Below are positions 54,871 through 64,000 of a stretch of DNA of 64,000 nucleotides, in pieces. The first letter of the stretch is position 1; each line of letters begins with the position of its first letter. Source of the DNA: Hemibagrus wyckioides. Taxonomy: Eukaryota; Chordata; Actinopteri; Siluriformes; Bagridae. The stretch is taken from contig NC_080718.1 in the NCBI RefSeq assembly GCF_019097595.1, forward strand, positions 26,679,157 through 26,743,156. The letters are read 5' to 3'. The position numbers and the translations under genes were made by a program. The notes below the pieces were generated by a model that worked only from the letters and a program-made list of their open reading frames with translations, was not told the DNA's origin and made no database searches.

Positions 54871-56170
54871 AGAGCCAGACTGACAAGAGAAGAACATGCG
54901 ATCCAGTGTTCTCCAATAAGACACATGCGTAGTCTGTTGTTCATTGTTTTTACTATTTGGCTTCCATCCAAAATGTCACATACAGTATACACCACAAATT
55001 TATCAGGAAGTGTGTTAGCACAGCATGGAATCTGCAAATAGATGAGAACGAGCCATCACAGAGAGAAGAAGATGGAGTGTAAGATGAAGTACTCCCATTA
55101 TTATAGGCCATAAAGTGATCCACCGTACCCAGAGCATACATTTACAGTATCTTCCAAACAAGCTAGTGGTTTAAAACAGGTCCCATAGCAAGCATAGGGT
55201 AGAGTTTACACAGCGAATGGCTTTATCTGTCTCACTCAGCCTCCGCCTGAGCACTCGGGCTCGACGTTTTGAAAATAAACTTAACCAGACAAGAGAGTGC
55301 ACTCATGAGGGGGTGTAATGATGCTTGAATAACTGTTTAGAATAAAATAATATGATCCCATTTAATCCCAGTTCAGTCGGTGCCAGGTCCAAACCACCAG
55401 CCTGTCTTATCTGTCGTATCACATAACAGCTATGTGGAAAAAAGGTGCAAGGTGGAACAAGAGCTGAACAAGTTTTCATGCTCTTTTGGACTCCTTAAGT
55501 AAAGACTTTATCCGTGTGGAAGTGAATCTGAGAACCCAAAAGAAATACACATGAATAGTAAGATGAGGTCAGAATTGAACCAGGGACCCTGGATCAACGA
55601 GGTGGTAAGATTCTGCAGTATAGAAACAGAAACATTTTGCTATCCCATAATGCAATGGCAAGCTCAGTGTTTGCTCCTCAGGGTTTAAATTGTTAACTGG
55701 TTAACTAGTTAAAAATAGGTTAGGGTTAGGGTTATGTAGTAGGAACTGAATCGAATGCAGTAGATATTGAATCAGATGGAACAGTACTCAGTTTTGTATG
55801 CAGCTGTAGCATTCCCTGTCATACTACAGCTAGCAACCATTGACCTCAGCCAAGCCTCACTGTCATTGTGCAAAGGCCAGGAAATGGATTTAGCTTCTGA
55901 CCAGAAGTACAAATAAAACATGACAAGTCAAATAGCAAGTAAAGTGCAAGAATACTGTAAAATATGCAAAATTAAAAGTAATGTCTTAGGGTGAAAAGGT
56001 TAGCTCAGAGTTCAGAAGGGTGACAGCCGAGAAAATAAATTATTCCTAAGACATCTGGTGTGACAGTACAGGCTCCTGTAGCACTTTTCCCTAGGGGAGG
56101 AGGGGGAACAGTCTAAGACTGGGAGGAGAGGGGTCCCTGATGAGGCATCTCATTTTATTGTAGATTTCTG

Positions 56171-56210
<40 letters not shown>

Positions 56211-56573
56211 GCACAGGTTACTCTGTTCACACGTGCATCACCAGTCAATAATCCTCCGGCTTCTGTGAAAAATGTAGCTGTCCATGGTTCTGAATCTTAA
56301 TAAACTTCTGACTTCACAGCAAGCGTTTGTGGTGATGGAGACATCTCATACAGACATATCTCACCTGGAGAGTCAGAAAAACAAGATGAAGACACCCAGG
56401 TAACAGAAAAACACAATAAACATAGCGAATGTTAGATGTATAAGATGCCAGGGACTATACCGTGTCCTCGATAAAAAAAATATCTTACTTTTGAGTCCTG
56501 TCTCTTCTCAGCCTATATCCATAAGCAGAATATTCCAGCTAACACTTACAGCACATGCTCCACTTATTTCAGA
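54871..56573. other. Unique sequence; small repeat motifs inside
   Basis: GT run at 56176-56209. GGTTAGGGTTAGGGTTA at 55718-55734 is a three-unit telomere-like word. GTAGGAACTGAATCGAATGC at 55739-55758 is an isolated copy of the 21-bp motif. A repeat-free stretch at 55205-55310 may be regulatory. No gene is recognised. Confidence 0.45.
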
Positions 56574-56626
56574 TGTAAAATTTCCATTTCCATTTAGGGC
56601 GTTTGGCAGACCTCCTCATGCAGAGC
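56574..56626 (-). mobile_element. SINE tail fragment
   Basis: CCATTTCCATTTAGGGCGTT and TGGCAGACC are the reverse complement of the GGCGTCTGCCAAATG-type SINE tail. Confidence 0.55.
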
Positions 56627-56721
56627 TTTGAAGTCTCTGTCATTGAATACATCGATACAGATTCGCTAGGTCATGGATCAAGAATAAAATCAGTTGGGAG
56701 GAAATACAGCATTACCTAATA

Positions 56722-57615
56722 TAGCCTAGTAGAAGGAACTGATTCAAAGGCAGTAGGAAATTAATCAAATAGAAGCAGTAGGAACTGAATTGAATGCAGT
56801 ACCTACTGACATGAATGCATGTTGTAGGAACTGAATTGGATGCAGCAGGAACTGAATCAAATGCAGTAGAAACTGAATCAAATGTAGTAAGAACTGAATC
56901 GGATTCAGTAGATACTGAATCGGATGCAGTAGGAACTGAATCAATTGCTGTTGGAACTATATCAAATGCATGCAGAAGTAATTGAATCAAATGCATGTAG
57001 GAACTGAATAGAACGCAGTAGATACTAAATTGGATTCAGTATGAACTGAATCAAATGCATGTAGGAACTGAATCAAATGCAGTAGGAACTGAATCAAGAG
57101 CATGCAGTAGGGAATGAATCAAATGCAGCAGAAACCGAATTAAAGGCCATAGGGAATGAATCAAATGCATACAAAAGGAACTGCAAATGCTGTAAGAACT
57201 GAATTGGATGCAGTAGGAACTGAATCAAATGCTGTTGGAACTGAATCAAGTGCATGCAGTAGAAACTGGATCAAGTGCAGAAAGAACTGAATCGAATGCA
57301 TGTAGGAACTGAATCGAATGCACATAGTAGGAAATGAATTAAATGCATGTAGGGACGGAATCAAATGCAGTAGTAACTGAATCAAATGCATGTTGTAGGA
57401 GCTGAATCAAATGCTTGTAGGACCTGAATCAAATGTAGTTGATACTGAATCCGACGCAGTAGGTACTAAATCTAACGCATATAGTAGGAACTGAATCAAG
57501 GGCAGTAAGAGCTGAATTGAATGCAGTTGATACTGAAGCTAACGCATGTAGTAGGAACTGAATCAACAGCAGAAAACTGAATCAATGCGGTAAGAACTGA
57601 ATAGGATGCGGTAAG
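56722..57615 (-). repeat. Degenerate ~21-bp repeat, opposite orientation to 23889
   Basis: The unit is AATCAAATGCAGTAGGAACT plus G. About 40 diverged copies are present, some expanded by GCATGTAG or GCATGCAG. The reverse complement gives the GCATTTGATTCAGTTCCTA motif of the tract at 23889. Minus-strand FDSVPTA heptad frames are artefacts. Confidence 0.93.
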
Positions 57616-58702
57616 TGACTCAAGGAAGTTTAATGAAGCCTGCCTTTTTTCCTGGTCCGTCAGATCAAACTGTATTAAAATGCTCGCGATTCGCTCGTGA
57701 TTTTGTTCATGATGTGAACGTTTGCTACACTGGTGCTGCAGTAGAGAGGGTTTTGTGGCTGGAAGATGGCGGTCTACTTGGCGTCAGGACCAGCTGTGAG
57801 ACTCGGGGAAGGTGACCCACTCCCTGGTGGTGATCAGCAACGCCAGATGTTTCATCACGAGCACACAGTCCTACTGGTGTCTCTATTATCAGAAGATCTG
57901 TTCATTTTAATGGCAAACCTTGCGCACTGGTTTGAGCTAACAGTGTAATTGAATATTGAATAATGACTCACAGGTTTTCACTAAGAGGGATAACGATTAC
58001 GAAGAAGCATGCATTAGTGAGGTCTTGTAGGATGTGTAAAATCAGTGGGGTGTTTATTAGCAGTCCAATAATCACCACTGATCGATGTTTAGAGGAAACC
58101 ACATGACTCAAAAGGGATTGAGTGATGCTATCAAGATTTATGAAGATCCACTTAGCTAATATTTCCTCGCTAAAAAGCCAGATAAGCTACTAACCTGATG
58201 GCATGATGATGAGTTTTCAGCTTTTTAATCATTCTTTTATGTCTGTAAATGAAATGACATGAATTCAAACTGGTTGTATTGTGCTAAGCTTTATGTTACT
58301 GCATACGGCGATATGACAAAAATATCATTTAGCGATATTTTAAGACATTTCTATGATACACTACAGGCAGCAGTGTTGTGATAGTACAAAATAAAACATT
58401 TAACATTAGTTGGAAGACACATGTATTTAGTATAAGACGGATTTCTGAAGGATTTCGATATGCTTTTGTGTATAAAAACACATCACAAAGTGCTTGATTT
58501 GTAGCATAGGATTTTAAATGATAAAGCCAAGCTGAGATATCTGAGGCATTTGCTGTGATTTCTCTGTTAGTCAGTAAACATTGTGTTGTTTTACTTGCCA
58601 TGTTGTCAGTTTGCTAATCGGGTGATAGAACCAAAGAAGGAAGGATGAAGGAAAGAAGAAAGGAGAGCACATGAATAATGAAGCCAGGGATATATATATA
58701 TA
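57616..58702. other. Unique sequence, no gene recognised
   Basis: 57640-57950 is mixed in composition and contains short open stretches with no recognised domain. The rest is AT-rich. Confidence 0.4.
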
Positions 58703-58740
58703 TGTCGCTCTGGATCAGAGCGTCTGCCAGATGCCATAAA
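58703..58740 (+). mobile_element. SINE tail fragment
   Basis: GTCGCTCTGGATCAGAGCGT and CTGCCAGATGCCATAAA match the conserved SINE 3' tail, preceded by a TA run. Confidence 0.65.
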
Positions 58741-59239
58741 CAGATGACTTCTTTACGAGCGGACTATCCTAGGTTAAAAATATCTCCGTCTCCATCTGCC
58801 AGTCACTTTAATGTAATTCACTTTTATTAATCAAACCCAATCAGGCATCAGAGTGAAGCGTCAGCGTCTGATTTACGGCGCTGTCGCTCTGCTGTGCGCA
58901 AGGCATCATCATTCCACAATAACTCGAAAGAACACCGAACAATTCCTCACTACAGTTAATCCAGAGCATTACCACAGCGCTACGTAACTCCTTCCTTCCT
59001 TTCTTCCTTCCTTCCTACGAGTTGTTAATGATTCATTTCAGAACCTGTCTGTCATTGTATTTAATAACGTGTCTTCATTTTTTTATTTATTTAATCATTT
59101 TATGCTAATTAGCCGTGCTTTGCCTTTGTCTTTCTTTTCTTTCTTTCTACAAACTGAATTGATAAGACTGAACTCTCCTGAAAAATAAGGTAAATAAAAA
59201 TGATTAATGTTGTGTAGAAAGCAGCTACCTGGTTAGCTT
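58741..59239. other. Unique sequence; possible regulatory island at 58745-58980
   Basis: The first 235 bases are repeat-free with CACTTTTATTAATCAAACCC and GGCATCAGAGTGAAGCGTCA. CTTCCTTC runs follow at 58989-59016. No gene is seen. Confidence 0.32.
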
Positions 59240-60130
59240 GAGTAGCTAGTTAGACAACTAGCTAGCCCAAGCTTAAAACATACACAAAACTTCAATACAA
59301 ATAGCCTGTAGAAACTTACAAAAGGCCATATTAGTTTATAGAAGCCCATAGAAAGCCTTAATAGTCTACAGAACCCCAAAAAAGTCAATAGAAGCCCATA
59401 GAAGCCTATTGAAGCCTGTAGATGCATATAGAAGCCTATATTAGTCTATAGATGCCTATGGAAGCTTACAGAAGCCCATAGTTGTCTAAATAAGCCAACA
59501 GAAACCCACAATAGTCTATAGAAACCCATAGAGACCTATAGAAGCCCATACACAACTACAGAAGCTATAGAAGCCCATATAATCCCACAAAGAATCCCAC
59601 AAAAGCCAATAGAAGCCTAATGAAGCCTGTAGATGCCTATAGAAGCTCATATTAGATTATAGAAGTCTATATTAGTCTAGTGATGCCCATGTAAGCCTGT
59701 AGATGCCTATAGAAGCTTATAGAATCCCAAAGAAACCTATATTTGCATAGTGATGCCCACAGACACATATAGACGCCTATAGAAGCTCATGTTATTCTAT
59801 AGAAACCCACAGAATCCTACAAAAACCCATAGAAGCCTATTATAGCCTGTAGACACCAATAGAAGCTTGTATTAGTCTATAGATGCCGACAGAAGCCCAT
59901 AGAAGCCTACACATCAATAGAAGCCCATAAAAACCTTTGAAAGCCTACTGTATACACATCTACTATATAGAAGCCCATAGAAGTCTATATTCATCTATAG
60001 AACCCCAAAGAAGCCTATACTCATTAGAAGCCCATACTACTTTATATAAGGCCAGAGAAGCCCACATTAAGCCCTATCGTAGCCCACAGAAACCCACAGA
60101 AGCCCATATTAGTCTAAAGAAGCCCAATGA
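59240..60130 (+). repeat. Degenerate ten-base repeat, AGAAGCCTAT/AGAAGCCCAT
   Basis: AGAAGCC followed by CAT, TAT or ATTAGTCTAT recurs every 10-22 bases for about 0.9 kb. A few units read AGCCTGTAGATGCCTATAG. Confidence 0.88.
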
Positions 60131-60993
60131 AACCGTGCGTCACTGGTGACTGTAATAGTTATATGCCAGAGGCTTCAAAGAAGATTTTCTCACAGGCTCT
60201 AATATCCATCAAAAATATCTTGCATTAAATGAACGAACTTTGTGATATTGCAGTGAACTATTTACTCATTCATAATGCACTCAAATATTGAATTCCACCC
60301 AGTGTGAAGACTAACCTACTCACATTTCTATCATTTAACACAGAAACGTTTCACCACTGAATGTGAGGGAAACTATTTATATGGACGGCAATGTTAGACC
60401 AGGAAGAAATCAGAGGTGTACAAAACATCAGTAGATCCTGTCACCTTTAACCCCCCACTGAAGATCCAGTCCTAATCCTGGCTGGAGATAGTACAGATAT
60501 GAAGGGTACAATGGGGTGAAGCTTATCAACATCACCTACACTCTACGACACAAGTGCTTATATCAGCGGCAAGTTTATCGTATTTCAAGTCACGGGTGAT
60601 TAAGATTGAATAACGGCTGATTAACACTCTAAAACGGTTTCCTTCCATGGTGAGTGGAGGAGTCATTAAGCTGGTAATTTCAGGCTTGTGCTGCAGACTA
60701 AAAATGATCACACCCTCTCAGCACAGTGCAAGAAACCTACAGAGGTTTTAACACATCAGTATTTTTTTCTTGGTTTGGATCAACATCTTTTTTAGGACGT
60801 GCACGGCTTTAACACTAACCACAAGTGTCTCACCTTCACCAAGATATCATCGTTAAGAACTTTGACACATCTCTAGAGATCAATTTTCTACAGAAGAGAC
60901 AAAGTCAATAACAATCACTTTGCAGTGCATCCTAATGAAAGTTAATGAAAAGTCAGTTTACTATAGAATTTCAATACTCTGATATTTCAGTGA
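60131..60993. other. Unique sequence, no gene recognised
   Basis: Around 60560-60720 the sequence is repeat-free with GGTGATTAAGATTGAATAAC, GGCTGATTAACACTC and GTCATTAAGCTGGTAATTTC, another possible regulatory island. No coding exon is seen. Confidence 0.4.
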
Positions 60994-61500
60994 TACACTA
61001 TATTGCCAAAAGTTTTGGGACACCGCTCCAAATCATTGAATTGGTGTTGTTTTTCAGGGGTTGGGCTCGGCCCCTTAGTTCCAGTGAAAGGAACTCTTAA
61101 TGCTTCAGCTTCATACCAAGACATTTTGGACAATTTCATGCTTTGTGGGAACAGTTTGGGGATGACCCCTTCCTCTTCCAACATGACTGCACACCAGTGC
61201 ACAAAGCAAGGTCCATAAAGACATGGATGACAGAGTCTGGTGTGGAGGAACTTGACTGGCCTGCACAGAGTCCTGACCTCAAACTGACAGAACACCTTTG
61301 GGATGAATTAGAGCGGAGACTGCGAGCCAGACCTTCTCGTCCAACATCAGTGCCTGACCTCACAAATGTGCTTCTAGAGCAAAAATTCCTAAACCTTGTG
61401 GAAAGCCTTCCCAGAAGAGTTGAAGGTGATATAGTGGCAAAGGTCGGGGCAACTCCATATTACATTCATGTGCATGTATAGGCAGATGTCGCAGTTTTGG
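60994..61500 (+). mobile_element. Tc1-like element (second family), internally deleted
   Basis: The left end TACACTATATTGCCAAAAGT, TTTGGGACACC is intact. The sequence then jumps from ATCATTGAATTG to GTGTTGTTTTTCAGGGGTTG, losing the N-terminal half of the transposase. Only a remnant (AGATGTCGCAGTTTTGG) of the right inverted repeat is left, where a reversed copy of internal sequence begins. Confidence 0.88.
61052..61481 (+). pseudogene. Tc1 transposase C-terminal fragment
   Basis: One frame gives FSGVGLGPLVPVKGTLNASA and YQDILDNFM, then a shift near 61140 moves to MWEQFGDDPFLFQHDCTPVH. The second catalytic Asp is in FQHDCTP and the Glu in TEHLWDE, with 34 residues between them, the DD34E spacing. 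The motif usually reading NPIEHLWDE is here LKLTEHLWDE. The tail SLPRRVEGDIVAKVGA matches the family's C-terminus. The DNA-binding half and the first catalytic Asp are missing, so no activity is possible. Confidence 0.88.
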
Positions 61501-61610
61501 TCTGGCTCACAGTCTCCTCTCTAATTCATCCTAAAGGTGTTCTATTTAGTTGAGGTCAGGACTCTGTGCAGGCCAGTCAAGTTCCTCCACACCAAACTCA
61601 CTCAGCATGC
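61501..61610 (-). mobile_element. Inverted copy of Tc1 catalytic segment
   Basis: The reverse complement of this stretch repeats 61226-61333 (GAGTTTGGTGTGGAGGAACT, TGACTGGCCTGCACAGAGTC) with a few differences. The two arms face each other across about 167 bases. Confidence 0.85.
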
Positions 61611-62309
61611 ATAAATACCTGCAACTGGAAACCTGGATGCTGCCAGATCTGCTGCATGCCTGGAGATCATAAGAGAACGTTTTTCCTTTTGGAGGATATG
61701 TAAAGTTTAGCAGCTGAACTGTTTGCGGAATCATTCGAAGAAAATTGCACGTGCCTGCTGTCCTGAACCCAACTTCTATTCTATTAGCAAGAATATCTTT
61801 ACATAATAACTAAATACTTATCATGATGTACTGTTTATAGCTTCAGACCACGCCATGTATAGTGTTTAGAATTTTAAACTGATTAGAGGTTTAAAGCCCC
61901 TGAATCATTACTGGAACAAACAAACTGGCATGTAGTCAGCCGGTTCGAATTAAAGAGCTTTAATTCTATTTAAAACCCAGCCAAATCTCCAGGAGCCATG
62001 CCTTGTTTTATTTATTTATTTGGGTTTTTTTTTTTTTTTTTTGGAGACCCTGCAAAATAATTACAGTAAATGAATGAATGAATTTGATTTAAAGACAGGA
62101 CCTAAAATAAATAAATAAATAATTAAATACATATAAATAAATAAATACAAATAAATAAATAAATAAAATAAAATAAATAAACACAGCAGTCTGATGGCAT
62201 TCATTGACTCAATTAGAGCAAATTCCCTTTAATCAGGACTGCAGTGTGAAGTGTACAGTGTGTATATGCGTGCACACACACACAAAACACACACCTCTTG
62301 GATCAGATG
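61611..62309. other. Unique sequence with T-run and (AAAT)n
   Basis: A T-run of 18 at about 62025-62042 and AAAT-rich sequence at about 62104-62182. CA run near 62272-62294. No gene is seen. Confidence 0.5.
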
Positions 62310-62758
62310 CGTGATAGACAACAGCCTGGAATTCCCTAATTAAAACCCAATTCTCGTGACTCCATCGTGACTGGGAACCTCTGCACATCTGTTTCCTGGA
62401 CGCGTCTGAGCCAGCAGGGTTTAATCGTGTGTTAAATTGAATGTTCTAAGAAGCTCCTCGATATCAACCCTCATGCTTTCCTTCACGGCTGACCCGAGGG
62501 GAAAGACGGCCGGCTCCGAGCCCCCAGCAGGGGAGAACACGTATGTTCGCTTTAAGAGTTTCAAACACGCTGAGATCCTCCTAGCAGAGAGACGCTCGTT
62601 ATCTTCTCCAGGGTCAGAATAACAGGCTTTATTGTTCGACTGGGAGGCTGTAATGATCTCGACCACTGCTTCGAGACGCTCCTCAGGAACAAGAAGCGAA
62701 GGAGATCTAAAAAAAGATGCTGCTATAACAGGTAAAGAACATGCAACACCTCGGAAAA
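62310..62758. promoter_or_regulatory. Candidate conserved element or terminal exon
   Basis: Repeat-free, CpG-containing and compositionally balanced. The first part has GGAATTCCCTAATTAAAACC. On the minus strand a frame stays open for 113 codons (62762 to 62421), with a plausible acceptor, CATCTTTTTTTAG, just before 62707 and a possible exon 62706-62421. The peptide includes EERLEAVVEIITASQ and RVDIEELLRTFNLTHD before the stop. I do not recognise it. The plus strand also has a 61-codon frame, so a noncoding enhancer is at least as likely. Confidence 0.3.
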
Positions 62759-63005
62759 CCATCTATCCATTTTCTGGACCATTTATCCTGGAGCCAATCT
62801 CTGGGGGACTCGGGGCACAGGGTGAAGTGGCAACACACACACACACACACTACAAAAAATTTAGAGATGCCAATCAACCTACAACACATTGTTGGACTGA
62901 GGGAGGAAACCACACAACCCAGAGGAAACCCTAAAGCAAAAAGAGAACATCCAAACTCCACCCACACAAGGCGGAGACTGGAATCGAACCCCTAACCCCA
63001 GAGGA
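62759..63005 (-). mobile_element. tRNA-derived SINE (Hind-like body)
   Basis: On the minus strand it has a B box GGTTCGATTCC (about 62980-62990), GTGGGTGGAGTTTGGATGTT, GGTTTCCTCTGGGTTGTGTG, AGGTTGATTGGCATCTCTAA, TGCCCCGAGTCCCC and ends CCAGAAAATGGATAGATGG. This is the order of a common fish SINE. A CA run of nine units is embedded at about 62833-62850. The A-box end is degraded. Confidence 0.85.
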
Positions 63006-63430
63006 ATGAAGTGAAAATGCCGGTTTATGGGCCTGGCTATGAAGCTATAAAAGACATGACAAACTTCACACCGTTTCCGTGATGATTTTTATCTAAGGGT
63101 TCATGTGAAGCAGAATTCCAATCCAGTTGCATGGGGTTTTGATCCAGAACTCTTTGGCACTCGAGGGATTTAAATTCCTAAGCTTCTGGGGATTAAAGAG
63201 TAAGATTAACCTTCTAAGCCTTTGTTGTTGTTAAAGATTTCGTTTGTCAGGAAATAAAACCACATACTGTGTGTGGATGCGACTGAAGCAGCATGCTTTT
63301 TATTAGAATGTTTTTGTATTAAAGAATTAAAAGCCTTCAATTTTATCAATTACATTTAATGTTGTGGAACGTCCATGCCGTTCCCTCACCAGTCTCACTT
63401 TTCTATCTGTTACATTTAATAACACTATTA
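63006..63430. other. Unique sequence, no gene recognised
   Basis: Nothing is recognised. Confidence 0.4.
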
Positions 63431-63433
63431 ATA

Positions 63434-63480
<47 letters not shown>

Positions 63481-63753
63481 TAAATGCAGTTAGTCATCAT
63501 GTTATCAAAAAACAGAAACATTTTTTCCTGAAAACATTCCACTGACATTGGAGTTTTTGTCTGAGGCTCTGTAAACAATCTGTTACTATAGAAACGATAA
63601 GTCTCAGAGCCTCTGTTATAGATAATATTAATAATAATATAGCAATAAAAATAATAATAATAATAAACACATTGTGACTAATCAGAATAGAGAATTTAGC
63701 AACTGTATTCCTCAGTTTAAATGCTCATAAAATGCTGGAGAAAAACAGGTAAA

Positions 63754-63785
<32 letters not shown>

Positions 63786-64000
63786 ACACACACACACACC
63801 TCATCTCTGTATCTTATCACTGTAACACAGCTCGGCCTATACACACACCACCTCACGGGCTTCTCACAAGGTTTATAAACCACAGATTCACATTCTCAGA
63901 GTCTCTCCTGTGAGAGAGAGAGAGAGAGAGAGACCGAGAGAGGGATAAAGAGAGAGAGATAGAGATAGAGAAAGAAAGAGAAGAATGCTGCAGGATTGCA
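63431..64000. repeat. (AAT)n, (CA)n and (GA)n cluster
   Basis: AAT at about 63432-63477 and 63640-63665, CA at 63754-63799 and GA at about 63912-63994, separated by short unique segments. The window ends inside unique sequence after the GA tract. Confidence 0.9.

Noticed and set aside
55718..55734. Interstitial telomere array
   Set aside because: Only about three TTAGGG-like units are present, which is within chance for a window of this size.

Overview
This window is eukaryotic, from a ray-finned fish and most likely a teleost. It is dominated by two-to-five-base microsatellites (CA, GA, GATA, AAAT, AAAG, TTTTA), which bacterial DNA lacks. It also carries tRNA-derived SINEs with RNA polymerase III A and B boxes, L2-like LINE reverse-transcriptase fragments, and several families of Tc1/mariner relics of the kind abundant in fish. 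The mix resembles an otophysan fish such as a catfish, but that is inferred from repeat flavour only. I found no confident host protein-coding gene and no tRNA, rRNA or snRNA gene. Nearly all long open frames lie in simple or tandem repeats and have no coding meaning. The window looks intergenic or intronic.

Layout. 1-8.9 kb: microsatellites, a diverged 343-bp duplication, facing TATC/GATA arrays, and a near full-length dead Tc1 transposon (7091-8557) sitting inside a tetranucleotide array. 8.9-12.1 kb: one large CA-rich minisatellite with 39 copies of a ~77-bp unit. 13.0-22.0 kb: a Tc1-derived MITE running into the first of two arrays of the same 46-bp unit, a second inverted MITE copy, a 20-bp minisatellite and a GA tract. 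22.4-26.2 kb: adjoining SINEs, a Tc1 fragment, a 21-bp CAGTA-type repeat, a GATA array and a 21-bp GC-rich minisatellite. 27.2-31.4 kb: a GAGAT tract and a long polypyrimidine minisatellite. 31.8-32.6 kb: a CpG-rich stretch with a good splice-donor match on the minus strand, the best promoter or first-exon candidate. 32.8-35.2 kb: 30-bp and 42-bp minisatellites. 35.2-41 kb: quieter sequence plus a CCAT/TATC tract. 40.6-48.9 kb: the densest transposon zone, including a DNA element that holds a SINE and an L2 LINE, the LINE itself interrupted by another SINE. 49.3-52.4 kb: a 65-bp minisatellite in two blocks. 53.7-60.1 kb: a MITE with an expanded core, the 21-bp repeat again in opposite orientation, and a ten-base periodic tract. 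61.0-63.0 kb: a second Tc1 family and another SINE.

Several non-repetitive islands with balanced composition and clustered homeodomain-, POU- or SOX-like words (for example 20.1-20.4, 22.4-22.6, 34.4-34.5, 40.1-40.4, 46.9-47.3, 50.4-50.7 and 62.3-62.7 kb) look like candidate conserved noncoding elements. If they are conserved, the window would be the regulatory desert of a developmental gene; comparative alignment would decide.

The genes do not form a pathway. What acts together here is repeat biology: transposon ends and SINE tails border microsatellites, broken transposon copies adjoin minisatellites, and unrelated elements are nested in one another.
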